Assembly: GCF_039541955.1 (NCBI RefSeq)
Contig: NZ_BAABHF010000035.1
Location: forward strand, 192,125-256,124
Source of the DNA: Actinoallomurus oryzae
Lineage (GTDB): Bacteria; Actinomycetota; Actinomycetes; Streptosporangiales; Streptosporangiaceae
DNA length: 64,000 bases
Direction: 5' to 3'
The notes under the pieces were generated by a model. That model was given only the letters and a program-made list of their open reading frames with translations. It ran no database searches and had not been told where the DNA came from. Shown here in pieces: positions 1-7,503 of this stretch. Position 1 is the first letter of the stretch; each line of letters opens with the position of its first letter. Made by a program: the position numbers and the translations under genes.

Positions 1-1220
1 CCGAGACGGCGCGGCAGACGCACCACGCGACCCCGGCCGCCGCCGTCGTCTTCATCTACGCCGTCGTCATGGCCGGCGGGAACCTGACCGTCCCGCTCTA
101 TGACCTGTGGGCGTCACAGTTCGGCTTCGGGCCCGCCATCACCGCCCTCGTCTTCATCGCCTACGTGATGGGAGTCGCCGGCACACTGCTCGTGGCCGGC
201 TCGCTGTCCGATGCGATCGGGCGCCGTCCCGTCCTCGCGCTGGCGCTCGCGCTCGCAGCGCTCAGCACTCTCGGATTCGCGCTCGCCGACGGCCTGACCG
301 TCCTGCTGATCTCACGGGTCCTCAGCGGCACGGCGACCGGCCTCATCACCGCGGCGGCGACCTCCTCGATCGCGGAAATCGTGCCCGGCCGCAAGACCGC
401 ATCCGTGCTGGCCGCCGCCGCCAATGTCGGCGGCCTGAGTCTCGGCACCATCACCGCGGGCCTGCTCGCGCAGTTCGTCCCGGCACCGACCCGCACCGTG
501 TTCTGGTGCTACCTGGCCGTCTGCGCCGTGGCGGGCATCGGCTGGCTGAGGGTCCCCGAGACTTCAGGTCGAAGGACCCGCTGGCAGCCTCGGATTCGCC
601 GGCCGGCACTTCCTCGCGGCGCGGGCCGGGCCCGCTCGTTTCTCGCCGGCGGCGTGCTCGCCGCCGCCGCCTTCGGCGTGAACGGCTTCTTCTCGTCTCT
701 GGCCCCGGCGTTCCTCCGTGACGACCTGGGCATATCGAACCGGGCCGTCATCGGCGCGGGCATCGGGATCCTGTTCATCAGCGCACTGCTGGCTCAGGTC
801 ATCGCACCGCCGGCCATCCTGCGACGTGGCACCGGGACAGCCCTGCTGGCCATCGGGATGACCGTCATCGAGGTGGCGCTCTGGATCCACTCCGCGCCCG
901 TCTTCATCGTCGGCACCGTCTTCGCCGGGGCGGCTGTGGGGACTTTGTTCCGCCACGGCCTCGGCGTCACGGACGCACTGTGCGATCCCGGCAACCGGGC
1001 TGAGCTCAGCGCGACGTACTTCCTGTTCATCTATTCCGGGCTCGCCGTCCCCGTCCTGCTGCTGGGCCTCATCGATCAGGCCGACGGGACCCGGATTTCG
1101 AGCACCACGCTGGCCGCCCTCGTCATCTGCGTCGCCCTCGCGGGCCTGGCCCTCGGGCGGACCGCCGGACCGTCACACCCCGACACCGATGGAGGATCCC
1201 ATGACCGTCTCCGGAAGTAA
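1..1220 (+). CDS. MFS transporter, 5' end outside the window
   Basis: This is a Major Facilitator Superfamily permease, probably a drug or metabolite exporter of the inner membrane. The first in-window ATG is at 69, but the frame stays open to base 3 and the upstream codons encode the hydrophobic start of a membrane helix. The true start therefore lies left of the window. A MFS loop 2-3 motif (SDAIGRRP) follows the second helix, and about ten further helices alternate with short loops. A basic cytoplasmic loop sits mid-protein (around 540-630), as in 12-helix carriers. The 3' end overlaps the downstream hydrolase by 20 bases, so the two are probably co-transcribed. The substrate cannot be read from sequence. 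Confidence 0.85.
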   Translation, partial: ETARQTHHATPAAAVVFIYAVVMAGGNLTVPLYDLWASQFGFGPAITALVFIAYVMGVAGTLLVAGSLSDAIGRRPVLALALALAALSTLGFALADGLTVLLISRVLSGTATGLITAAATSSIAEIVPGRKTASVLAAAANVGGLSLGTITAGLLAQFVPAPTRTVFWCYLAVCAVAGIGWLRVPETSGRRTRWQPRIRRPALPRGAGRARSFLAGGVLAAAAFGVNGFFSSLAPAFLRDDLGISNRAVIGAGIGILFISALLAQVIAPPAILRRGTGTALLAIGMTVIEVALWIHSAPVFIVGTVFAGAAVGTLFRHGLGVTDALCDPGNRAELSATYFLFIYSGLAVPVLLLGLIDQADGTRISSTTLAALVICVALAGLALGRTAGPSHPDTDGGSHDRLRK

Positions 1221-2115
1221 CCCCGTCCGCGACCTGCCCCTGTACGACCTGGCCGGATTCACTCACCGCTGGGTCGACGCAGACGGCATCCGCCTGCACG
1301 CCGTCAAAGGCGGCCGGCCGGCCGGCCCGGCCGTCGTCCTGCTCGCCGGGTTCCCGCAAACCTGGTGGGCCTGGCGAAAGGTCATGCCCAGCCTCGCCGG
1401 CCGGTTCCGCGTCATCGCGATCGACCTGCCGGGCCAGGGCCACTCCGAACGCCCGGAGGGCAGCTACGACACCCACACGGTCGCCGCCCACGTCCACGCC
1501 GCCGTCAAGGCACTCGGAGTGCCCGCCTACTGGCTGGCCGCCCACGACATCGGCGCCTGGGTCGCCTTCTCCCTCGCCCTCGACCACGAGAGCCAACTGC
1601 GCGGGGTCGCCCTGCTCGACGCCGGAATCCCCGGCATCACCCTCCCGGAAACGATTCCCACCGACCCGGCCCGGGCGTGGAAGACCTGGCATTTCGCGTT
1701 CCACCTCGTGCCCGACCTGCCCGAGACCCTGCTCGCCGGCCGCGAACGGGAGTACGCCGGCTGGTTCCTGAAGGTGAAGGCCCTCGCTCCCGGCACGTTC
1801 GACGACGCCGACCTCGACCACTACGCAGCGGCCCTCGCCGCCGAGGGCGGCCTCCGCGCCTCCCTCGCCTACTACCGAGACGCCGCCGAGTCGGCGCGCA
1901 AGAACCACCAGGCGCTCAACCGGCAGCACCTGACCGTGCCCATCCTCGGAATATCCAGCAGCCACGGCTCCATCCCGGACATGGCAGCCTCCATCAGCCC
2001 ATGGGCCGACAACACCACCGGAGTCGTCGTGCCCGACGCCGGGCACTTCATCCCCGATGAGCAGCCCGAAGCCGTCGCCGCCGCCATTGCCGGCTTCATC
2101 GGCGGCGGCGACTGA
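1201..2115 (+). CDS. Alpha/beta hydrolase, epoxide hydrolase/dehalogenase-like
   Basis: A 304-residue cytoplasmic alpha/beta-hydrolase. I prefer the ATG at 1201 because GGAGG at 1191-1195 lies five bases before it; the in-frame ATG at 1189 would put that ribosome site inside the gene. The oxyanion region reads GFPQTWWAW. The nucleophile elbow reads AAHDIGAW, with Asp rather than Ser, which is the pattern of epoxide hydrolases and haloalkane or fluoroacetate dehalogenases. The C-terminal catalytic His is in DAGHFIPDEQPE. No signal peptide is seen. Overlap with the MFS gene suggests a transporter-plus-hydrolase unit for one compound, but that is inference. Confidence is high for the fold and moderate for the Asp-nucleophile subfamily. 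Confidence 0.85.
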   Translation: MTVSGSNPVRDLPLYDLAGFTHRWVDADGIRLHAVKGGRPAGPAVVLLAGFPQTWWAWRKVMPSLAGRFRVIAIDLPGQGHSERPEGSYDTHTVAAHVHAAVKALGVPAYWLAAHDIGAWVAFSLALDHESQLRGVALLDAGIPGITLPETIPTDPARAWKTWHFAFHLVPDLPETLLAGREREYAGWFLKVKALAPGTFDDADLDHYAAALAAEGGLRASLAYYRDAAESARKNHQALNRQHLTVPILGISSSHGSIPDMAASISPWADNTTGVVVPDAGHFIPDEQPEAVAAAIAGFIGGGD

Positions 2116-2214
2116 CGCCGCTCAGGCCTGCCCGGCTGCGCGAGAACCGCTGTCGCGGCCATCGCCGCCATCGGTGAATGGCCACGACGCCTCACCTCAC
2201 TTCTGGAACACGGC

Positions 2215-2745
2215 CTAACGCCGTCGGCGTACGACGAGGACGGAGGAGTCGACCTTCGGCGGAGGGCGGAAGGCGCGGCGTGGCAGCGCGCGGCCGGCGC
2301 GGACGTCCCAGCGGCCCGGCCGCGAACGGCCCTCGGTGTAACGCCGGACCACCGCCCGCTGGAGGACCAGGTCGGCGGCGACCAGCCGCGACCGCGGAGC
2401 GAGCAGAAGCCGAAGCAGCTCACTGGAGATCGCGTACGGCGGGCTGGCGACCACGCGAAAGGGCCGGCGCGGCAGCTGCACGGCCAGCGCGTCGGTCTCG
2501 ACGACCGTCACGTCCGCGCCGTCGAACCGCTCGCGCAGCCGCTCGGCCCGGCCGGGATGCGCCTCGACGGCGACGACCCGGGCCCCGGCGGCGACCAGAT
2601 GAGTGGTCAGCGCGCCACGGCCGGCGCCGATGTCGAGCACGAGCTGCCCCGGGCGTACGCGGGCGTCCTCGACCACACGGCGAGCCCACTCGTCAACGAG
2701 CGGATGCCAGCCCCACGCCCGCCGCGACCGCCCGGAGGCGACCAC
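2215..2745 (-). CDS. Erm-like 23S rRNA adenine N6-methyltransferase family protein
   Basis: A 176-residue Rossmann-fold methyltransferase of the RrnA/Erm family, whose members methylate A2058 of 23S rRNA and give macrolide-lincosamide-streptogramin resistance. Motif I reads LVLDIGAGRGALTTHL near residues 35-50, an acidic end of strand 2 follows (AVEAHPGR), and motif IV reads ASPPY. Classical members have Asn at the position that is Ser here (N-[IL]-P-[FY] or NPPY). The C-terminal RAFRPPPKVDSSVLV block is typical of the family. The protein is shorter than classical Erm enzymes because its C-terminal RNA-binding region is small. It starts with GTG at 2745; an in-frame TGA lies five codons upstream. 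It stands alone between two plus-strand genes. Resistance activity is unproven. Confidence 0.7.
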   Translation of the reverse strand: MVASGRSRRAWGWHPLVDEWARRVVEDARVRPGQLVLDIGAGRGALTTHLVAAGARVVAVEAHPGRAERLRERFDGADVTVVETDALAVQLPRRPFRVVASPPYAISSELLRLLLAPRSRLVAADLVLQRAVVRRYTEGRSRPGRWDVRAGRALPRRAFRPPPKVDSSVLVVRRRR

Positions 2746-2967
2746 GGCGCACCATGTTCATGAAGCACGTCATGCGCTCACCGTAGGAGCCCCCAGCCCG
2801 TCCCGGCAATCGAATTAGACCGCGATCGCCAGCCGCAGGTAGTGATCTTCGCCGCCGCCGGTAAAAAGACCCCGGTGCGGGTCACGGTCATGATGATCTC
2901 GCGGGGAGACCTTCTGCGGACGCCGGCCACGGTGTCCGGCAGGCCGAACTCGACGGGGGAACAGAAA

Positions 2968-3525
2968 ATGACCAAATCCATCCGACGAAACACCGTGACC
3001 GCCGCCACGGTGATCGCCATCGGCGGCACCGCGGTCGTCGCGCCGTACGGGCCCGCGGAGGCGTCGAGCTTCTCGGCCACCTACACCTGCAGCGTTCCGG
3101 TGCTGGGCTCCCGGCCGGTCACCATCAACGGTCGGCTGACCGCCTCGCCCGAGCGCGCGACGCCGGGCCGGCCGGTCCGCTTCCAGCTGCACATCTCCCG
3201 GCTGAACCTGCGCACGCCGGTCGCGATCGACTCGTGGACCGCGGTCGCCGAGATCGACGTCACCGGCGCGCAGTCGACGTCGTTCCGCATGACGGGGACC
3301 GGTGGCCCGGTGACGCCACGCCAGCCGATCAGCGGTGACCTGTTCGGCTCCTGGACGCCGCGAGCGCACGGCACGGACCACTTCCGCGGCGCCAACGTGG
3401 CCCTCACCGCAAAGGTCGCCCGCATCGGCCGGCTCACGGCCGGATGCACACCGACCAAGCCCCGCCCGGTAATGGAGACCGTAACGGTCACCTCACCATC
3501 CGCACGCCAGAACACCGACCTCTGA
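2968..3525 (+). CDS. Small secreted protein, DUF6801-like
   Basis: A 185-residue exported protein. The ATG at 2968 follows GGGGGA at 2955-2960 and begins a signal peptide: basic residues (MTKSIRRN), a hydrophobic stretch to about residue 27, then small residues before a likely cleavage near PAEASS. An open frame extends upstream to 2842 but has no comparable ribosome site. The mature part has two cysteines, one in SATYTCSVPV and one in LTAGCTP, that could form a disulphide around a beta-rich domain. The arrangement resembles secreted actinobacterial proteins grouped as DUF6801, from memory and unverified. Function is unknown. There is no operon partner. Confidence 0.6.
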   Translation: MTKSIRRNTVTAATVIAIGGTAVVAPYGPAEASSFSATYTCSVPVLGSRPVTINGRLTASPERATPGRPVRFQLHISRLNLRTPVAIDSWTAVAEIDVTGAQSTSFRMTGTGGPVTPRQPISGDLFGSWTPRAHGTDHFRGANVALTAKVARIGRLTAGCTPTKPRPVMETVTVTSPSARQNTDL

Positions 3526-3891
3526 CCCTCGGCCGGCCCACCGGAAACCCCCTCGGGGCGTGGACCGGCGGCGAACCGACCCAAAAAGGCGCGTTCCCGC
3601 AGCCCGATCAGCCCGTAGCCGCCGCCGTCCGAGGCCCCGCCAGAGACGGCAGCGGCACGGCCGAGGCCCGTAATCAAGAACTTGCATGATCCACCCCTGA
3701 CCCCAAGGGCGGCCCAACCCCGCATCGACCGAACCCGCGAGAAGACAATCCAACCCGGACAGATCGAAAGCAGACCCGAGCGGAACCTCCAGGGCGATGG
3801 CGAAGCCGAGGCCCATCTCCGCCCAGGACCGCCGAGGCAGTCCCCATCGCGCCAAGAAGCAACCGAACCCCGGACAGCACCACAAGGGGGC

Positions 3892-3911
3892 GTGGGGGCG
3901 AAAGCCCCCAC
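3892..3911. repeat. Inverted repeat, 8-bp arms, GAAA loop
   Basis: GTGGGGGC at 3892-3899 pairs perfectly with GCCCCCAC at 3904-3911 across a GAAA loop. It is the first of three clustered hairpins near tRNA-Ala. Its role is unknown; it could be an intergenic repeat element. Confidence 0.6.
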
Positions 3912-3923
3912 ATCGGGGGGAAT

Positions 3924-3948
3924 GGGGGGGGTCGCCCCCCAAAAAAAA
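3924..3948. repeat. G-run/TCG/C-run hairpin flanked by an A8 tract
   Basis: Eight G, then TCG, then six C can form a six-base-pair stem, followed by eight A at 3941-3948. On the minus strand the T8 tract precedes this hairpin and follows the hairpin at 3966-3986. The T-tract therefore serves the latter as a terminator. A similar GGGGG-TCG-CCCCC element occurs at 30508-30520. Confidence 0.5.
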
Positions 3949-3986
3949 TAGCGGCCCACCGCGAAACCGCCCCCGAAGGGGGCGGT
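3941..3986 (-). terminator. Terminator of tRNA-Ala transcript
   Basis: Read on the minus strand, a stem of ACCGCCCC (complement at 3979-3986) with GGGGCGGT (3966-3973) lies about 20 bases beyond the tRNA 3' end. It is followed by TTTCGC and, further on, by eight consecutive T. Strong stem plus T-tract fits an intrinsic terminator, although the spacer before the T8 run is longer than usual. Confidence 0.6.
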
Positions 3987-4006
3987 GAGCACGATGAGCC
4001 AGCCCG

Positions 4007-4079
4007 TGGAGCTATGGGGATTCGAACCCCAGACCTCCTCCATGCCATGGAGGCGCGCTACCAACTGCGCCATAGCCCC
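4007..4079 (-). tRNA. tRNA-Ala (anticodon GGC)
   Basis: The minus strand gives a 73-base cloverleaf. The acceptor stem begins GGGGCTA and ends TAGCTCC with discriminator A. The anticodon stem is CCTCC/GGAGG and the loop ATGGCAT, giving anticodon GGC for GCC/GCU alanine codons. The T-arm contains GGTTCGAATCC. CCA is not encoded. It lies downstream of the phosphatase, rsfS and nadD on the same strand, as in many actinobacteria. Confidence 0.97.
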
Positions 4080-4148
4080 TCGCGTCTTTCAGGTCTCCCT
4101 GCGACGCCCCGTCAGTGTATCGGACCTGACGGCCATACCTGTAATCGA

Positions 4149-4784
4149 TCAGCCGTCACTCGCGGCGCGGTCGTCGCTCAGGACGGGTTCCGGCAGCGTA
4201 CCGGCGTTGTGCTCGACCAGACGCCAGCCGAGCCGGCCCTCCTCCAGCACCGACCAGGAGCAGTTCGACAGGCCTCCGAAGCGGGCCCAGAGCTCCTCGG
4301 GGAAGCCGAGCCAGTGCAGCATGCCGATGCGGACCGCCGCGCCGTGGGAGACCACGACGAGCAGGCCGTCGTCGGGGATGCGGGACAGCGCGCGTTCGAG
4401 GGCGGCGCTGAAGCGCTTGGCCACCTGCTCGGTGGTCTCGCCGCCCGGCGGCTGCCAGATCGCGTGTTCGCTCGGATAGCGGGTGCGGATCTCGTGGTTG
4501 GTCAGGCCCTCCCAGGCCCCGCCGCCGCGTTCGATCAGGTCCGGGTCGTGGGTGACCGGCAGGCCGGTGACCTCGCTCAGCGCACCGGCGGTGGCGCTGG
4601 CCCGCTGCAGCGGGGACGAGACGATCGCGGTCGGGCGGAGGGCGGCGAGAAGCCGGGCGGAGCGGGCCGCCTGCTGGACGCCGGTCTCGTCCAGGGGGAT
4701 GTCGGTCGTGCCCTGGAAGCGGCGTTCGACGTTCCAGGTCGTCTGACCGTGCCGCCACAACACGATCTTGCGGGACTCGCTCAT
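4149..4784 (-). CDS. Histidine phosphatase family protein (phosphoglycerate mutase-like)
   Basis: A 211-residue cytoplasmic member of the histidine phosphatase superfamily. The RHG catalytic motif is at residues 11-13 (WRHGQTTWN) and accepts the phosphate. The second catalytic segment reads SHGAAVRIG near residue 165. I choose the ATG at 4784 because GGGAGGG lies four bases upstream and the family core starts directly after it; upstream codons to 4904 overlap the end of rsfS and look non-coding. It follows rsfS with a 94-bp gap and precedes tRNA-Ala. Linkage to nadD and rsfS is conserved in actinobacteria, but the substrate is not known. It may act on a sugar phosphate or nucleotide rather than glycolytic phosphoglycerate. 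Confidence 0.9.
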   Translation of the reverse strand: MSESRKIVLWRHGQTTWNVERRFQGTTDIPLDETGVQQAARSARLLAALRPTAIVSSPLQRASATAGALSEVTGLPVTHDPDLIERGGGAWEGLTNHEIRTRYPSEHAIWQPPGGETTEQVAKRFSAALERALSRIPDDGLLVVVSHGAAVRIGMLHWLGFPEELWARFGGLSNCSWSVLEEGRLGWRLVEHNAGTLPEPVLSDDRAASDG

Positions 4785-4878
4785 GAGCCCTCCCGCGAAG
4801 GCGCTCCGCAGGCGCCGCGCTTCCCCGCATGCGGAGCGGTGAGCCGCCCGCCTTCGTCGTCCGGCAGGATCTCGGGAC

Positions 4879-5286
4879 TCACCGGCCCTCACCCGCGCGT
4901 ACACGCTGTGCCGCGTGGGCGTTCACGTCCTCGGGCAGGGCCATCTCCGGGCAGTCCTTCCACAGGCGCTCGAGCGCGTAGTAGACGCGGTCCTCTTCGT
5001 GCTGGATGTGCACGATGATGTCGGAGTAGTCGAGAAGCACCCAGCGGCCCTCACGCTCGCCCTCGCGGCGGACCGGCTTGGCGTCGGCGTCCTCGCGCAG
5101 ACGCCTCTCGACCTCGTCGACGATCGAGCGCACCTGGCGGTCGTTGGCGGCCGAGCAGAGAAGGAAGGCGTCCGTGATGACGAGCTGCTCGCTCACGTCA
5201 TAGGCGATGATGTTCTCGGCCAGCTTCTCCGCCGCGGCCTCGGCGGCGATCTGGACCAGCTGGTTGGCCCTGTCGGATGCGGTCAC
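4879..5286 (-). CDS. rsfS: Ribosome silencing factor RsfS
   Basis: A 135-residue RsfS/RsfA (Iojap) protein. It binds ribosomal protein L14 on the 50S subunit and blocks subunit joining, lowering translation when nutrients are short. The family core is clear: KLAENIIAYDVSEQLVITDAF, then NDRQVRSIVDEVERRL, then the signature WVLLDYSDIIVHIQ near residues 82-96. The length matches the family. It lies 36 bp downstream of nadD on the same strand, the usual nadD-rsfS pairing, and is probably co-transcribed with it. Confidence 0.96.
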   Translation of the reverse strand: MTASDRANQLVQIAAEAAAEKLAENIIAYDVSEQLVITDAFLLCSAANDRQVRSIVDEVERRLREDADAKPVRREGEREGRWVLLDYSDIIVHIQHEEDRVYYALERLWKDCPEMALPEDVNAHAAQRVRAGEGR

Positions 5287-5322
5287 GATGCTGTCGTGTT
5301 CCTCCCTGCGGGGGCTTCGTCG

Positions 5323-5913
5323 TCAGTCGCCACGATAAAGCCCTCGTTTATTGATGTACTGCACGATTCCGTCTGGCACCAGGTACCACACGGGCTCACC
5401 GGCGCGTACGCGTTCGCGGCACTCCGTCGATGAGATCGCCAGAGCGGGTACCTCGACGAGACTCACCCCGCCCCCGGGCAGCCCGGGGTCGGTGAGGTTG
5501 TGGCCGGGACGCGTACAGCCTATGAAATGCGCGAGGTTGAAGAGCTCATCCGCGTCACGCCAGGACAAGATCTCGGCCAGAGCGTCGGCGCCGGTTATGA
5601 AGAACAACTCGACGTCCGGCCCGTGTATTTCGCGCATCTCCCGCAACGTGTCGATGGTGTAGGTCTTCCCTGGCCGGTCGATGTCGACGCGGCTGACCGA
5701 GAACCTGGGGTTGGACGCGGTCGCGATGACCGTCATCAGGTAGCGGTCCTCGGCCGGGGACGTCTTGCGCCCCTCCTTCATCCACGGCTGGCCGGTCGGC
5801 ACGAAGACCACCTCGTCCAGCGCGAACAGGTGCGCCACCTCGCTCGCGGCCACGAGGTGCCCGTGGTGGATGGGGTCGAAGGTGCCGCCCATGACCCCGA
5901 GTCGACGTTTCAT
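5323..5913 (-). CDS. nadD: Nicotinate-nucleotide adenylyltransferase NadD
   Basis: A 196-residue NadD that joins nicotinate mononucleotide and ATP to form deamido-NAD in NAD synthesis. The N-terminal nucleotidyltransferase signature GGTFDPIHHGH (residues 9-19) contains the ATP-binding HxGH-type motif. The conserved ISSTECRERV block and the final YLVPDGIVQYI segment complete the family profile. Length is normal. It is the first gene of the minus-strand nadD-rsfS-phosphatase-tRNA group. Upstream, instead of the usual neighbour leading towards proA, lies an accessory stretch of about 20 kb. Confidence 0.96.
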   Translation of the reverse strand: MKRRLGVMGGTFDPIHHGHLVAASEVAHLFALDEVVFVPTGQPWMKEGRKTSPAEDRYLMTVIATASNPRFSVSRVDIDRPGKTYTIDTLREMREIHGPDVELFFITGADALAEILSWRDADELFNLAHFIGCTRPGHNLTDPGLPGGGVSLVEVPALAISSTECRERVRAGEPVWYLVPDGIVQYINKRGLYRGD

Positions 5914-5976
5914 GGCGCGACCCTAACCATCGACACCGACGTCCGACTCGCACGCCCCCTCGATTCGCCGCAAGAC

Positions 5977-6837
5977 TCAGCGCTCGGCGGCGTTGCGCAG
6001 TTCGAACGCGGCGCCGGCCAGGGACGCGACGCTGCCGCTCCCCGATCGGAACATCATGCCCACGGTCGAGGCGTCCGCCCAGGCGCAGGCCGCCATCGGT
6101 CCGCTCTCGTCCCTGCCCGCCCCGCAGCGGAGCACACCGCCGAACGGCCCGGCCGCGTAGTCCTTCGTCCCGCCCTTCAGCCCCACGCCCTCGAACACCC
6201 AGTCGACCTGCTCCGACGGCGAGCCGGAGCGCAACTGCTCCGCCGCCGCCGGACCGTCCTTCGCCGAGAGCCCGATGAAGACGATGGGAGGTTCGGTGCT
6301 TCCGCGCTTCTCGTATATGGCGGTCTTCGCCTGCGCGAACGCGCCGCCCTGCGGTGCCATCTCCTGGCGCAGGTCCTTCTCGATCCGCCGCGCGTCGCTT
6401 CCGGTCATCCGCCGGTAGTGGCCGAATGATTCGGGGACGACGATCGCGTGCACCTCGTGTGTGGCGCCCGGAGACCCGGCGTCGTCCGTGTCCCCGGCAG
6501 GAGAGTAGGCCTTCCCGAGCAGCACGGACATGCCGGCGAGCACGACGGCGGCCGTGATGACGAGCCCGGCGATCAGGCCCCGGCGGTTCTTCTGCGGCGT
6601 CCGCGGTCCCGGCCCGTACGGCCACGGACCCGGCGCGCCGTACCCCCCGGGCGGCGTGTCGTCGCCGTACGGCCCAGGTGAGGCGTTGACATACGGTCCC
6701 GGGCCGCCGGGGGACTCGTGGTCTCCCGGGGCACCGTGCGGAGCGCCGCTCCGCAACGACGGCCCCTCATCGGGCCGGGGCTCGCCGTCCGGCGGCACGA
6801 ACCCCGATCTGTCGTCGTCGTCCTGCCCGTCGTTCAC
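5977..6837 (-). CDS. Single-pass membrane protein with Gly/Pro-rich cytoplasmic arm
   Basis: A 286-residue protein of unknown function. The N-terminal ~80 residues are rich in Gly, Pro, Asp and Tyr and lack fold signatures. A basic segment (RTPQKNRRG) precedes one transmembrane helix at about 87-108. The remaining ~175 residues form an extracytoplasmic domain that ends in FELRNAAER. I prefer GTG at 6837 over the upstream ATG at 6855 because the decayed paralogue at 6948-7405 aligns from the matching GTG: both read GG(G)GACGCGTGA-like sequence, then an N-terminus containing GFVPPDG. The two genes are a tandem duplication. Nothing identifies a ligand or enzyme activity. Confidence 0.65.
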   Translation of the reverse strand: MNDGQDDDDRSGFVPPDGEPRPDEGPSLRSGAPHGAPGDHESPGGPGPYVNASPGPYGDDTPPGGYGAPGPWPYGPGPRTPQKNRRGLIAGLVITAAVVLAGMSVLLGKAYSPAGDTDDAGSPGATHEVHAIVVPESFGHYRRMTGSDARRIEKDLRQEMAPQGGAFAQAKTAIYEKRGSTEPPIVFIGLSAKDGPAAAEQLRSGSPSEQVDWVFEGVGLKGGTKDYAAGPFGGVLRCGAGRDESGPMAACAWADASTVGMMFRSGSGSVASLAGAAFELRNAAER

Positions 6838-6947
6838 GCGTCCCCACCCCCGCACTCCCCCTGAATGGTGGATGAATTATCCCTAATGGACGCCTCGATG
6901 TCGCTAGAAAACCTTTTGTCGAAGTCTGCCGCGAATCGGGGGCAACG

Positions 6948-7405
6948 TCAGCGTTCGGCGGCGTTGCGCAGGCGCAGGGTGATCCTCGCGAGCGCAGCGA
7001 TCTTCGGGCTGTCCTCGGCCGACATGCCGATGAACATCAGCCCACGGTCCACGGGGCCGCCGTTCGTATAGAGCGCGATCTTCCACTTGGCGTACACCTC
7101 GGCGTACTGGCCACCTTCGATGACGACGCCACGCCGACCAGTGTGGCGGCGCCGCCCACCACGACGACCGCGCCGATCGCCAGCCCGGCGATCAGCCCCG
7201 TACGGCGCGGGCCCGACGGCTCCGCCTGCGGCTCGATCCCGTACGCCCCGGGCCGTTCGCCGTGGGAATCGGGCCGCGCGCCGTACGCGCCCGGTCGTCC
7301 CTCGTACGGTAACCGTGCTCCGGCTTCGTACGGCGTCCCGTCCCGCCCCTCGTCCGTCCGCTGCCCGCCATCCGGCGGCACGAAGCCACCCTCTCCACCG
7401 CTCAC
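6948..7405 (-). pseudogene. Frameshifted, shortened paralogue of the neighbouring membrane protein
   Basis: Reading from GTG at 7405, one frame gives GGFVPPDGGQRTDEG, a Tyr/Gly/Pro-rich arm and a transmembrane helix (GLIAGLAIGAVVVVGGAA), then degenerates and stops at 7037. A second minus frame takes over near 7127 with VVIEGGQYAEVYAKWK and continues through FIGMSAEDSPK to the end LRLRNAAER. Both pieces match the intact gene at 5977-6837: GFVPPDG, the helix, FIGLSAKD and LRNAAER. About 60 residues between FIGMSAED and the C-terminus are missing as well. A single-base indel plus an internal deletion explains this. A sequencing error could account for the frameshift but not for the deletion. Confidence 0.7.
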
Positions 7406-7503
7406 GCGTTCCCCGTCCCGGAAACCCTTTGCCGATCAATGGTCGGTAAAGATTAGCCAGGAAACGATGGCGTTATGCCGCAAATAGGGGTCAATTAGGA
7501 AAT

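Larger units (their letters stand above)
3526..4006. other. 481-bp gene-free spacer rich in GC hairpins
   Basis: No convincing gene is present. The first 300 bases show no clear ribosome site with a plausible protein. The last 120 bases hold three strong inverted repeats separated by homopolymer G, C and A tracts, the last being the probable terminator of the minus-strand tRNA gene. Confidence 0.6.

Noticed and set aside
3941..3948. A8 tract as a plus-strand terminator
   Set aside because: A plus-strand terminator needs T, not A, after the stem. The tract works only for the minus-strand tRNA transcript.
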